Part shown: positions 20,842-29,300 of the stretch, piece by piece
Position numbering within the stretch: the stretch's first letter is position 1
How the letters are laid out: each line of letters opens with the position of its first letter
Source of the DNA: Bacillota bacterium
Lineage (GTDB): Bacteria > Bacillota > Clostridia > Christensenellales > SZUA-584
Assembly: GCA_023399095.1 (NCBI GenBank)
Contig: JAEWQS010000099.1
Location: forward strand, 1 to 29,491
Direction: 5' to 3'
Length of the DNA stretch: 29,491 bases
Notes under the pieces: generated by a model
What the model was told of the DNA's origin: nothing
The model's database searches: none
What the model saw: only the letters and a program-made list of their open reading frames with translations
Position numbers and translations under genes: made by a program

Positions 20842-21327
20842 ATGACACAAATACCAGCAGAGCTCCAGCAAGAACTGGAGGACACTCAAAGAGGTCGTTT
20901 CTTAACCTTTGCATTGGGCAATGAGGATTTCGGCATTGAAATTAAATATGTGACCGAAATTGTGGGCTTGCAGCCTATTAGCCAACTGCCCGAAGTGCCT
21001 GCGTTTATCAAGGGTATTATCAACCTGCGGGGCAGAATAATTCCCGTGGTTGACGTACGAATTAAGTTTAAGAAAGAACCTGAAGCATACACGGACAGAA
21101 CATGCATTATCGTAATTGATACCGGAGAGGTTAATGCAGGGCTGATTGTGGACAACGTTGCAGATGTCGTCAGTATTGACGACGCAAACATCTCGCCACC
21201 GCCCGAAATGGGAGCGGGTGTGCAAAACAGATATCTCTTAGGGGTTGGAAAAGTGGGTGATAAGGTTAAGCTTATTTTAGACTGTCGCAAACTTTTCACA
21301 GCGCAAGAGGCTCAAGCCTTATCATAA
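20842..21327 (+). CDS. cheW: Chemotaxis coupling protein CheW
   Basis: 161 residues, the usual length. The two five-stranded beta-barrel subdomains of CheW are recognisable from FLTFALGNEDFGIEIKYVTE, LPEVPAFIKGIINLRGRIIP and VVDVRIKF, with the NLRG motif that contacts chemoreceptors and CheA. The later part has GLIVDNVADVVSIDDANI and ...LLGVGKVGDKVKLILD. It links chemoreceptors to the CheA kinase at the inner membrane. The start at 20842 has GGAGG six bases upstream; the ATG at 20836 overlaps this site. It sits 71 bp before a chemoreceptor gene, making a minimal two-gene signalling unit, with no cheA, cheY or cheR nearby. Confidence 0.95.
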   Translation: MTQIPAELQQELEDTQRGRFLTFALGNEDFGIEIKYVTEIVGLQPISQLPEVPAFIKGIINLRGRIIPVVDVRIKFKKEPEAYTDRTCIIVIDTGEVNAGLIVDNVADVVSIDDANISPPPEMGAGVQNRYLLGVGKVGDKVKLILDCRKLFTAQEAQALS

Positions 21328-21398
21328 AGACGCAATAAGCATAATTAGTAAGACTTCATGTATAAAACATTAAAAATTTGCAACAGATGGAGAACAAC

Positions 21399-23045
21399 AT
21401 GAAACAAAGTAAAGGCTTAAAATCAATCAAAGTATCTACGAGAATATTTATAGCACTCATATTTATGGGCATGCTGACTTCTGCGCTCGGTGCGTATGCT
21501 GTATCTGTGTTGCGCAGCATATATACAGATGCGTCAACTCAACAGACGATGACGATATACCTGGTTGGCGTCATTTTAATTTGCATGTTTCTTGCTGTAT
21601 TGCTTGGAATTATACTTTCTCGCAGCATTAAACGACCGATAAGCGATGTGTCGAAACAACTTGAAAAGATGGCCATGGGAGCCGATCTGGAAATCATGGA
21701 CGTTGGAAAATATAATGGTGAATTTATAAATATGGTGAGCTCTATCAATGAAGTGCGCAATTCATTAAACCTAATGCTTGAAGATGCCAATTTATTGGTT
21801 GATGCTTCATTAAGGGGTGACCTCTCGGCCCGGGCCGATTTTGAAAAGCACAAAGGTGGATATCAGCAAATCATAAAAGGTATAAACATGACTTTAGATG
21901 CTGTGATAGAGCCGGTCATGGAAGCAAAAGACGTTCTGAACGCGATGTCAGAAGGAAATCTGAATCAATTTGTAAAAGGTGACTATAAGGGTGATCATGC
22001 AATCATTAAAAACGCTCTTAATAACACCGGTACGACTTTAAAAGGATATATTGAAGAAATTACATCGATTCTCGGTCAGATTTCAAAAGGTGTCTTGACG
22101 AGCGGTATCTCTACTGAATACAAAGGAAACTTTCTGGTTCTTAAAGAATCAATAAACGGAATTGTTGCATCCTTAAACATGGTATTATCCGAAATCAACG
22201 ATTCAGCAGATCAGGTTGCAAACGGAACAAGACAAATTTCTGATAGCAGCCAAGCCATTTCACAGGGTACGACAGAACAGGCTAGCTCTATTGAAGAGCT
22301 GTCGGCATCCATTACGCAGATTGCTGCGCAGACCAAACAAAACGCAACCAATGCCAACACAGCCAATGGGTTGGCTCTTAGTGCTCAGTCTGAGGCAGTT
22401 GCAGGCAATGAACACATGAAAGAGATGCAGGATGCGATGTCTCAGATCAATGAATCCTCCGGAAACATCTCAAAGATTATCAAAGTGATTGACGATATCG
22501 CATTTCAAACCAACATACTCGCGCTTAATGCCGCAGTAGAGGCTGCTAGAGCGGGGATTCATGGAAAGGGCTTTGCGGTGGTGGCCGAAGAGGTAAGAAA
22601 CCTCGCGGCCAGAAGCGCAAAAGCGGCAAAAGAGACGACGGAGCTTATTGAAGGCTCTATCAAGAAGGTAGAGGCAGGTACGAAAATTGCAGACCAGACT
22701 GCGGCAGCTCTGGCCAGCATCGTGACAGGCGTGGAAAAGGCGGCGGAGCTCGTCGCACAGATTGCATTGGCATCCAACGAGCAGGCCACGGGCATTTCGC
22801 AGGTAGACCGGGGTATTGAACAGCTATCTCAAGTTGTGCAAACCAATTCGGCCACATCGCAGGAGGCGGCAGCGGCAAGCGAAGAGCTGTCCAGCCAGGC
22901 AGAAATGCTAAAGACAATGGTTTCACAGTTTAAACTGCAGGATACACAAGCTAAGAAGTTTGACGCAAACCAAGCGCCCGCATTAAAACAGGGGCGTGGC
23001 GCGGTAGAAATAAACCTAAGTGATCAGGAGTACGGAAAATATTGA
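21399..23045 (+). CDS. Methyl-accepting chemotaxis protein with minimal extracellular part
   Basis: 548 residues. Two membrane helices (about 17-36 and 51-74) are separated by only about 14 polar residues, so there is no extracellular sensor domain. A HAMP domain follows (about 73-127). Then comes a long HAMP-like linker with ADFEKHKGGYQQIIKGINMTLD and KGDYKGDHAIIKNALNNT, and a cytoplasmic signalling coiled coil. The highly conserved hairpin tip is IDDIAFQTNILALNAAVEAA...EVRNLAARSA, about residues 365-410. No CheR-docking pentapeptide is seen at the end (EYGKY). It may sense membrane state or a cytoplasmic signal. The start at 21399 has GGAG seven bases upstream; the TTG at 21378 is rejected. 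It pairs with CheW encoded upstream. Confidence 0.93.
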   Translation: MKQSKGLKSIKVSTRIFIALIFMGMLTSALGAYAVSVLRSIYTDASTQQTMTIYLVGVILICMFLAVLLGIILSRSIKRPISDVSKQLEKMAMGADLEIMDVGKYNGEFINMVSSINEVRNSLNLMLEDANLLVDASLRGDLSARADFEKHKGGYQQIIKGINMTLDAVIEPVMEAKDVLNAMSEGNLNQFVKGDYKGDHAIIKNALNNTGTTLKGYIEEITSILGQISKGVLTSGISTEYKGNFLVLKESINGIVASLNMVLSEINDSADQVANGTRQISDSSQAISQGTTEQASSIEELSASITQIAAQTKQNATNANTANGLALSAQSEAVAGNEHMKEMQDAMSQINESSGNISKIIKVIDDIAFQTNILALNAAVEAARAGIHGKGFAVVAEEVRNLAARSAKAAKETTELIEGSIKKVEAGTKIADQTAAALASIVTGVEKAAELVAQIALASNEQATGISQVDRGIEQLSQVVQTNSATSQEAAAASEELSSQAEMLKTMVSQFKLQDTQAKKFDANQAPALKQGRGAVEINLSDQEYGKY

Positions 23046-23067
23046 TCCTCATATTGTACTATCAATC

Positions 23068-23099
23068 AAAGAACCTGCCTTCACCGGCGGGTTCTTTTT
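23068..23099 (+). terminator. Intrinsic terminator after the chemoreceptor gene
   Basis: AAAGAACCTGCC (23068-23079) pairs with GGCGGGTTCTTT with one mismatch over a short loop and runs into five Ts. It begins 23 bases after the stop codon. Confidence 0.88.
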
Positions 23100-23138
23100 A
23101 TGCAAATAGAGAACTTAGTTGCATGGCTCGTGATTCGG

Positions 23139-23990
23139 CTATGAACCCACGATCACGCCGCCATTCACATGCAACACCTGTCCCGACACATAGCTTGACG
23201 CCTCGGACGCGAGATACACATATGTGGGCGCAAGCTGCACGGGCTGGGCTGCATACTGAACGGGCACATCCGAGCCGAATTCCGCAACCTTCTGCGGCGA
23301 AAAGCTGGAGGGGATTAGCGGCGTCCAAACAGGCCCCGGCGCCACAGCGTTCACGCGGATGCCGTTTTTGAGCAGCGATATCGACAATGAACGTGTGAAT
23401 GACACGATTGCGCCCTTGGTGGACGAATAATCGAGCAGATCGGCGCTGCCCTTATATGCGGTGATGGACGTGGTGTTGATAATCGTGCTGCCCGCTTTGA
23501 GATGGGGGAGTGCCGCCTTCGTCATATAAAAGTATGAAAACACGTTGGTGCGGAAGGTATATTCCAACTGCTCGGCTGATATATCCGCGATGCTGTTTTG
23601 CGGATATTGCACGGCGATGTTGTTGACAAGCACATCGATTTTGCTAAACGATTTAATCGTTTCATCAACCACTTGCTGCGCCGAGGATTCCTGACGCAGG
23701 TCTGCACAGACTGCGACGCATTTGCGGCCGTAGCCCTCCACTGCGATCTTCGTCTCTTCCGCGTCCTTGTTGGCCTTCAAATAAGCAATCACAACATCGG
23801 CGCCTTCCTTGGCAAAAGCCACCGCCACAGCGCGTCCGATACCGCTGTCTCCGCCTGTGATAATTGCGGTTTTATCCAGCAGCAGCCCGCATCCTTTTTG
23901 ATTCGGGTCGTCGTAAACGGGCTTCGGGTTCATTTCCCATTCCTTACCGGGCGAAGCCTGATGCTGTTCGGGAAAGTTCTTGTTTGTCAT
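23139..23990 (-). CDS. Short-chain dehydrogenase/reductase (YhdF/YdaD-like)
   Basis: 283-residue classical SDR. An N-terminal extension of about 38 residues (QHQASPGKEWEMNPKPVYDD) is typical of the group annotated as glucose/ribitol dehydrogenase homologues or general-stress SDRs. The cofactor loop is TGGDSGIGRA, followed by NNIAVQ; the catalytic residues are Ser in INTTSIT and Tyr-x3-Lys in YSSTKGA. A C-terminal VNGG segment is present. It probably reduces or oxidises a small carbonyl or sugar alcohol with NAD(P)H; the physiological substrate of this subgroup is not known. The ATG has AAGGAGA seven bases upstream. It converges with the chemoreceptor gene and diverges from mutS2. Confidence 0.92.
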   Translation of the reverse strand: MTNKNFPEQHQASPGKEWEMNPKPVYDDPNQKGCGLLLDKTAIITGGDSGIGRAVAVAFAKEGADVVIAYLKANKDAEETKIAVEGYGRKCVAVCADLRQESSAQQVVDETIKSFSKIDVLVNNIAVQYPQNSIADISAEQLEYTFRTNVFSYFYMTKAALPHLKAGSTIINTTSITAYKGSADLLDYSSTKGAIVSFTRSLSISLLKNGIRVNAVAPGPVWTPLIPSSFSPQKVAEFGSDVPVQYAAQPVQLAPTYVYLASEASSYVSGQVLHVNGGVIVGS

Positions 23991-24115
23991 TTTGCATCTC
24001 CTTTATGTTTATAAGTATTTTATCCGATAGTGAGCGACACTTATGCATTTTGCATGGCCATATGTCGATAAGAAGAATCATATGGTGTGATCATGTCAGC
24101 TTTTTTGGCTGCTTC

Positions 24116-24144
24116 TTTTCATGTTTGCCCGAAAATGGTATGAT
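24116..24144 (+). promoter_or_regulatory. Weak sigma-A promoter candidate for mutS2
   Basis: TTTTCA (24116-24121), 17 bases, TATGAT (24139-24144), about 30 bases before the mutS2 start. The -35 match is poor. The rest of the 184-bp divergent gap holds short palindromes such as ATGCATTTTGCAT but nothing decisive. Confidence 0.3.
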
Positions 24145-24174
24145 AAGGCTTGATTTCAAATGAAGGATAAAAGC

Positions 24175-26505
24175 ATGGATCAAAAGGTACTGAATAAACT
24201 CGAATTCGATAAAATACGTGAAAAGCTGGCGGCGGGAGCGCTTTCGGACAGCGGCAAGGAAGCGGCGCTTTGTTTGCAGCCGCAGACCACTGTGGCTGCC
24301 ACGAGAAACTTGCTCAGCGAAACGCTGGAAGCGGAAAGCGTGCTGATGCGCGCGGCCTCCTCGCCCATGAGCGGCTTTTCGAATATTGCGTCTGAGCTGG
24401 CGCGTCTTAAAGCGGGGGCAGACCTTGGGTGCAAGGAACTGCTAAGGATTCTTGGTGTTTTCAAAGCGGCAAGGCGCGCGAGAAACGGCCTTAAGGAAAG
24501 CGGGGCACGCAAGCTCTGGGACATGGCGCAGCAGCTGGAATACGATGAAAAGCTCATCAAGACTTTGGATGACGCAATTGAGAGTGAATCGACGCTCTCC
24601 GACAGCGCGTCGGCAGAGCTTGCTTCCATACGACGGCGCATGATCCGAGAAAACGATGGGATAAGAGAGAAATTAAGCGCAATCACTCGCTCCACCAAGT
24701 ACAAGGAATACCTGCAGGACGCGATCGTGACCACGCGCGGCGGACGATATGTGGTTCCCGTCAAGCAGGAATACAAACGGAACATCAGCGGCCTTGTGCA
24801 CGATCAGTCGGCGAGCGGGCAGACGTTCTTTATAGAGCCGATGGAAGTCGTTGAGGCAAATAACCGCTTGCGTGAGCTGGAGCTGGCCGAAGAAGCCGAG
24901 ATCGAGCGTATTTTGCACGTATTCAGCGAACAGCTGCGCGAATATGTGGAGGCGCTCAAACTGGATATGGACATACTGACCGCTCTCGACCTCATGTTTG
25001 CGAAGGCGCATCTCGCGTATACCATGAAGGCGTCGCCGCCCAGCATCAGCGAGGACGGCACGCTTGTGATCAAAAACGGCCGCCATCCGTTGATTGACCC
25101 CAAAAAGGTGGTGCCTGTATCTCTCGCTATTGACAACGGCTACAGGGGCCTTATTATCACGGGACCGAATACAGGCGGAAAAACGGTGACGCTCAAGCTC
25201 GCGGGGCTGCTGTGCCTCATGGCGCAGTGTGGCATGTTCGTGCCCGCGGATGGCGGCACGGTGCTGCCGGTTTACAATTCCGTGTTTGCGGACATCGGCG
25301 ACGAGCAAAGCATTGAACAGAGCCTCAGCACATTTTCCTCGCACATGGCCAATATCACGCGCATTGTGAGCAAGGCAGGGCATCATTCACTGGTGCTTCT
25401 CGATGAGCTGGGCGCAGGCACAGACCCCGCCGAAGGCGCGGCGCTTGCCATGGCGATTCTAGAAACGCTCGAACAGAAGAGCAGCACGGTGCTCGCGACG
25501 ACGCATTACAGCGAAATCAAGGCGTTCGCGACAGCGAGTACGTATTATCAGAACGCGTGCATGGCGTTCAGCTTAAAGACGTTAAGCCCCACGTATCAGC
25601 TCATCATGGGCGTACCCGGCGTATCCAATGCGTTCGAAATATCCAAGAAGCTGGGGTTGGACGAAACAATTATATCGCGCGCGAGAGAGCATATGTCCGA
25701 AGAGACAATCAAATTTGAGCAGCTCATCGGCGAGGCGGCACGTCAGAAAGAGATCGCCGAACGCAAGGAGCAGCAGGCTGAGATGAATCGCCGCACGGCG
25801 CAGTCCATCCGCGACAAAAGTGACACCGAACTGAAAAAAGCGGAGGAAAAAGCCAAAAGCGTTGTGGATCGGGCGCATGAACAGGCGATGGAGATACTTC
25901 GCGACGCGCGAGACGAAGCCGAGCGCGTGATATCCGAGCTCAAGCTGGCGAAATCCGCACGGCAGGAGGATATCAATGCCTCACGCAAGGCGTTATCTGA
26001 TAAGATCGGCGAGGCGGCGACGCATCTGCGCACAAAGCCCGAAATAAAAAGCGGGACGCGCCCTGAGGATATCGCCGTGGGCGATACGGTTCAGCTTTTG
26101 AGCCATAATGTCAGCGCGACGGTGCTTAAAGCGCCCAAGGACGGCAGCGTTTACGTTCAGGCGGGTGCGCTCAAGCTGGCTGTACCAATAAGTGATGTAG
26201 CGCCTGTGAAGGCTGAGAAGAAAGTTAAGTCCATCGGCGGATTCAAGCGTAGCGGGCAAACACCCGGCATGTCGCTGGATTTAAGGGGTATGACACTGGA
26301 CGAAGCGGTTATGGAGACGGATATATACTTGGACGAAGCGTTTCTCGCAGGGCAGACCGAGGTGCTGCTGATTCATGGCAAGGGCACCGGCGTGCTCCGC
26401 AGCGGCCTTCGACAATACTTGAAAAGCCACGCGCATGTCAAAAGCTTTCGTGCGGGCCAATATGGTGAGGGCGAAGATGGTGTGACCGTGGTGACACTCA
26501 AATAG
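24175..26505 (+). CDS. mutS2: MutS2 ATPase/endonuclease
   Basis: 776 residues, close to Bacillus MutS2 (785). The N-terminal core and clamp helices lead to the ABC-type ATPase with Walker A GPNTGGKT (330-337) and Walker B VLLDELGAGTDPAEGAA. A long charged coiled coil follows (about 515-620), then a KOW-like segment (VGDTVQLLSHNVSATVL) and a C-terminal Smr nuclease domain with DLRG (702-705) and HGKGTG (734-739). The mismatch-recognition domain of MutS is absent, as expected. MutS2 limits homologous recombination and, in Bacillus, acts on collided ribosomes by splitting or rescuing them. The start at 24175 has AAGGA seven bases upstream; the ATG at 24160 overlaps that site. The DUF523 gene follows 11 bp downstream. 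Confidence 0.96.
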   Translation: MDQKVLNKLEFDKIREKLAAGALSDSGKEAALCLQPQTTVAATRNLLSETLEAESVLMRAASSPMSGFSNIASELARLKAGADLGCKELLRILGVFKAARRARNGLKESGARKLWDMAQQLEYDEKLIKTLDDAIESESTLSDSASAELASIRRRMIRENDGIREKLSAITRSTKYKEYLQDAIVTTRGGRYVVPVKQEYKRNISGLVHDQSASGQTFFIEPMEVVEANNRLRELELAEEAEIERILHVFSEQLREYVEALKLDMDILTALDLMFAKAHLAYTMKASPPSISEDGTLVIKNGRHPLIDPKKVVPVSLAIDNGYRGLIITGPNTGGKTVTLKLAGLLCLMAQCGMFVPADGGTVLPVYNSVFADIGDEQSIEQSLSTFSSHMANITRIVSKAGHHSLVLLDELGAGTDPAEGAALAMAILETLEQKSSTVLATTHYSEIKAFATASTYYQNACMAFSLKTLSPTYQLIMGVPGVSNAFEISKKLGLDETIISRAREHMSEETIKFEQLIGEAARQKEIAERKEQQAEMNRRTAQSIRDKSDTELKKAEEKAKSVVDRAHEQAMEILRDARDEAERVISELKLAKSARQEDINASRKALSDKIGEAATHLRTKPEIKSGTRPEDIAVGDTVQLLSHNVSATVLKAPKDGSVYVQAGALKLAVPISDVAPVKAEKKVKSIGGFKRSGQTPGMSLDLRGMTLDEAVMETDIYLDEAFLAGQTEVLLIHGKGTGVLRSGLRQYLKSHAHVKSFRAGQYGEGEDGVTVVTLK

Positions 26506-26516
26506 AGGAGCACAGA

Positions 26517-26951
26517 ATGGATATTGCAAGCGCGTGTCTAGTGGGGCATAAATGCCGATATAATGGCGAGGCAAGTGAAGACGCAAAGATCAAAGAAATG
26601 TATGAGCAGGGATTGGTTAAGGCTGTCTGCCCCGAGCTGCTTGCGAAGCTGCCCGTACCGCGAGCCGCGTCCGAGGTCGTGGGTGGAGGCGGAGAAGATG
26701 TGCTGGCAGGCCGCGCGCGCGTGATGGCTCAGGATGGCGCCGATATCACGCAGGAGTTTATGGAGGGAGCGCAAATGACGCTGGAAATCGCAAAGCAGTG
26801 CGGCGCGAAGCGTGCGTACCTAAAATCCAAAAGCCCATCGTGTGGCTGCGGGTCCATCTACGACGGTACGTTCTCGGGTAAGATGAAGGCAGGCGATGGC
26901 GTGACAAGCGTGCTGCTCAAGAAACACGGCATAGAAGTGATCGAAGTATGA
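26517..26951 (+). CDS. DUF523 family protein, TudS-like thiouracil desulfurase
   Basis: 144 residues forming a single DUF523 domain. The three cysteines expected to hold the Fe-S cluster are C7 (SACLVGHKCRYNG), C38 (CPE) and C109 (KSPSCGCG). Characterised DUF523/TudS proteins remove sulfur from thiouracil and related thiolated bases using a cluster with one free iron site. The GDGVTSVLLKKHGI ending is typical of the family. It starts 11 bases after mutS2 with a GAGGAG ribosome site and is probably co-transcribed. A cysteine at 13 and one at 111 are extra and may not be ligands. Confidence 0.88.
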   Translation: MDIASACLVGHKCRYNGEASEDAKIKEMYEQGLVKAVCPELLAKLPVPRAASEVVGGGGEDVLAGRARVMAQDGADITQEFMEGAQMTLEIAKQCGAKRAYLKSKSPSCGCGSIYDGTFSGKMKAGDGVTSVLLKKHGIEVIEV

Positions 26952-26990
26952 AACATTTATGAATAATCGGTGAAATATGAACCAGACATA

Positions 26991-27020
26991 TTGGTTCACG
27001 CCGCGTAATTGGTCTATAAT
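26991..27020 (+). promoter_or_regulatory. Sigma-A promoter of the two-component operon
   Basis: TTGGTT (26991-26996), 18 bases, a perfect TATAAT (27015-27020). The -35 box is inside a small TGAACCA/TGGTTCA inverted repeat (26978-26998) that could be a binding site, for instance for the response regulator itself. Confidence 0.6.
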
Positions 27021-27079
27021 AGTAAAATAATCTACAATAACAATTCACGATTTATATATAAACGGGTGAGGTGAAAGTA

Positions 27080-27760
27080 ATGTCGAAGGAAATATTGGTC
27101 ATTGACGATGATAAAAATATTTGCGAGGTGATCAAGCTCTATCTGCAAAAGGAAGACTTTAAGGTCACGCTGGCTTACGACGGACAGTCGGGCATCGAGG
27201 CGTTTGAACGCAATACGCCCGCGCTGGTCGTGCTGGATATCATGATGCCTCGCAAGGACGGCTGGGAGATATTAAAGCAGATCCGCAAATCCAGCTCGGT
27301 GCCTGTGATTATGCTCACCGCCAAGGGCGAGACCTTTGATAAGGTGCTTGGCTTAGAGCTTGGCGCAGACGACTATATCGTCAAGCCGTTTGACCCCAAG
27401 GAGTTTATCGCGCGCGTCAAAGCAGTCACACGCCGTGCGGGTATGCAGGAGGAAGAAAACAAACAGATCAGCTATGAAGGGCTGAATATTGATATATCAA
27501 ATTACACCGTGACCTACAAAGACGAGATCGTGGAAATGCCGCCCAAGGAAATTGAGCTGCTGTATTTCCTTGCGTCTCATCCCAACAAGGTCTACACGCG
27601 TGAGCAACTGCTGCAGCAGGTATGGGACTTTGAGTTCTTCGGTGATTCGCGCACGGTGGATGTCCATATCAAACGGCTTCGCAAGAAGCTTTACGATCAG
27701 GGAGAACACTGGGAGATCAAAACAGTCTGGGGCGTGGGCTACAAGTTTGAGGTTCGGTAA
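27080..27760 (+). CDS. OmpR/PhoB-family response regulator
   Basis: 226 residues. The receiver domain has the acidic pocket D9-D11 region (LVIDDDK), phospho-acceptor D53 (LVVLDIMMPRKDG), T80 and K102 (VKPFDP). The C-terminal winged helix follows: EIELLYFLASHPNKVYTREQLL, then RTVDVHIKRLRKKL and VWGVGYKFE. It is phosphorylated by the histidine kinase encoded directly downstream and then binds DNA. The start at 27080 has GAGGTG six bases upstream; the GTG at 27071 is inside that site. PhoP/WalR-like regulators share this architecture, so the physiological signal is not determined. Confidence 0.95.
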   Translation: MSKEILVIDDDKNICEVIKLYLQKEDFKVTLAYDGQSGIEAFERNTPALVVLDIMMPRKDGWEILKQIRKSSSVPVIMLTAKGETFDKVLGLELGADDYIVKPFDPKEFIARVKAVTRRAGMQEEENKQISYEGLNIDISNYTVTYKDEIVEMPPKEIELLYFLASHPNKVYTREQLLQQVWDFEFFGDSRTVDVHIKRLRKKLYDQGEHWEIKTVWGVGYKFEVR

Positions 27761-29206
27761 ATGGCAAAGTCGCTTTTTGCCCGCATGCTTGTCGTTTATC
27801 TGTTGATTATTCTTATTGCCTTTGTGCTGGTGGGCGGTATCTTCTTCGAAACGCTTAAAAATCAGTTTCTGAATACTCAGATGGATACGATGGGGAACGG
27901 TGCGCAGATAATCAATGAGTGGTGTACTAAGAATTACTATGGACAGATATCAAACGATGATTTCCAGGCACTGCTGGTGCAAAAGGCCACTGAGGAAAGC
28001 ACCGTTATCTGGCTGGTCGATCCGTTCGGTCGGATTATTCTAAATGCTGATCCAGAGCAAAAAAGTGATATAGATGAAGCGTTTAATTCCTTTGATTTCC
28101 TTTCCGATGTGTTACAGGATACAAAAGTTCAGCGTATATCCAACGTCAACAATTCGTTTAATGACACCGTGATGACGGTCGCCATTCCTTTGAAAATAGA
28201 CAACACCATTCAGGGCGCTATCGTTGTCCACAAGGCGGTGAAAGACGTTGGCGTTGGCATCAACGCAATATTCCATCAGGTTTTTATGCCGCTGTTGATT
28301 TCCGTGGCTTTCGCGGCGATGCTTGTTTTTATTCTCTCAAGGTACATCGTGCGGCCCATAAGAGATATATCTTATGCTGCAGGGGAGCTGTCTCGCGGCA
28401 ATCTCGACTGGCGCGTAAAGCCAAAAACACAGGATGAAATCGGCGAGCTGGCTGAGGCGTTTAACAGAATGGCGGAGGAGCTCAAGATGCAGGACGGGCT
28501 GCGGAACACGTTTATTGCCAACGTATCGCACGAACTGCGCACACCGCTTGCCTCGGTGCAGGGCTTCATACAGGGCATGCTGGACCGGGCCATTGAAGAA
28601 AACGACCGCGACAAATACCTGGAAATCGTGCTGGGTGAAACCAAACGCATGAACACGTTGATCTCCGATTTATTGAACCTCGCGAAGATCGAATCCGGCA
28701 AGTTCCCGATTGAGTACAGTGAATTTGATATCAACGAGCTGATCCGCCGGAGTATCCTTACGTTTGAACAGCGCATCGAAGAAAAACAGATTGAGGTGAA
28801 TATCCGGCTGACCGACAATAAGCTGTTTGTCTGGGCGGACGAAGATCGCATCTCGCAGGTCATCACCAATCTTGTGGACAATGCCGTCAAGTTCACCCCT
28901 TCGGGTGGCGAGCTTAAGGTCTGGACACATGCGGCGGATAACAAGGTTTTTGTGAGCATCGCGGATACGGGCGAGGGCATACCGGTGGAAGATCAACCGT
29001 ACGTTTTCGAGCGCTTTTTCAAGGTGGACAAATCCCACAGCCAAAGCACGCCGGGCACCGGTATCGGTCTTTCCATCGTCAAGCGTATTATTTCGCAGCA
29101 TGGAGAGAAAATAACGCTGCAATCCGTGCCGGGCAAGGGGACAACGTTTACGTTTTCCCTGACGCGTACGTTTGAGGGTTCTTCGCAAAGCCCTCAAGGA
29201 AAGTAA
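27761..29206 (+). CDS. Membrane sensor histidine kinase
   Basis: 481 residues. TM1 is about 8-30 and TM2 about 169-192, enclosing an extracellular region of about 140 residues with a PAS-like look (STVIWLVDPFGRIILNADPEQ). A HAMP domain follows (RYIVRPIRDISYAAGELSRGNL), then the HisKA domain with phospho-acceptor H257 in NVSHELRTPL and the ATP-binding domain (N box NLVDNAVKF, G boxes IADTGEGIP and GTGIGLSIVKRI). This is the PhoR/WalK/ResE layout. The ATG directly follows the TAA of the regulator gene, so translation is coupled. No PAS domain is visible on the cytoplasmic side. The signal is unknown; cell-envelope or phosphate stress are family-level possibilities. Confidence 0.95.
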   Translation: MAKSLFARMLVVYLLIILIAFVLVGGIFFETLKNQFLNTQMDTMGNGAQIINEWCTKNYYGQISNDDFQALLVQKATEESTVIWLVDPFGRIILNADPEQKSDIDEAFNSFDFLSDVLQDTKVQRISNVNNSFNDTVMTVAIPLKIDNTIQGAIVVHKAVKDVGVGINAIFHQVFMPLLISVAFAAMLVFILSRYIVRPIRDISYAAGELSRGNLDWRVKPKTQDEIGELAEAFNRMAEELKMQDGLRNTFIANVSHELRTPLASVQGFIQGMLDRAIEENDRDKYLEIVLGETKRMNTLISDLLNLAKIESGKFPIEYSEFDINELIRRSILTFEQRIEEKQIEVNIRLTDNKLFVWADEDRISQVITNLVDNAVKFTPSGGELKVWTHAADNKVFVSIADTGEGIPVEDQPYVFERFFKVDKSHSQSTPGTGIGLSIVKRIISQHGEKITLQSVPGKGTTFTFSLTRTFEGSSQSPQGK

Positions 29207-29225
29207 CGCTTTGTTTACCTCTAGT

Positions 29226-29256
29226 TTGCAATTTGTTAAAAATAGGCGTATATAAT
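29226..29256 (+). promoter_or_regulatory. Sigma-A promoter of the last, partial gene
   Basis: TTGCAA (29226-29231) followed by either TATATA at 17 bases (29249-29254) or TATAAT at 19 bases (29251-29256). It begins 20 bases after the kinase stop, so the last gene may be expressed separately from the two-component pair. Confidence 0.55.
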
Positions 29257-29300
29257 GTCATACATACAGCAATAATGTTCCTAAAGAAGGAGGTTTTCAT

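Noticed and set aside
23042..23371. Plus-strand frame overlapping the chemoreceptor stop and the SDR gene
   Set aside because: It spans the intrinsic terminator and the 3' end of the SDR gene, with Arg/His-rich low-complexity translation, so it is not a gene.
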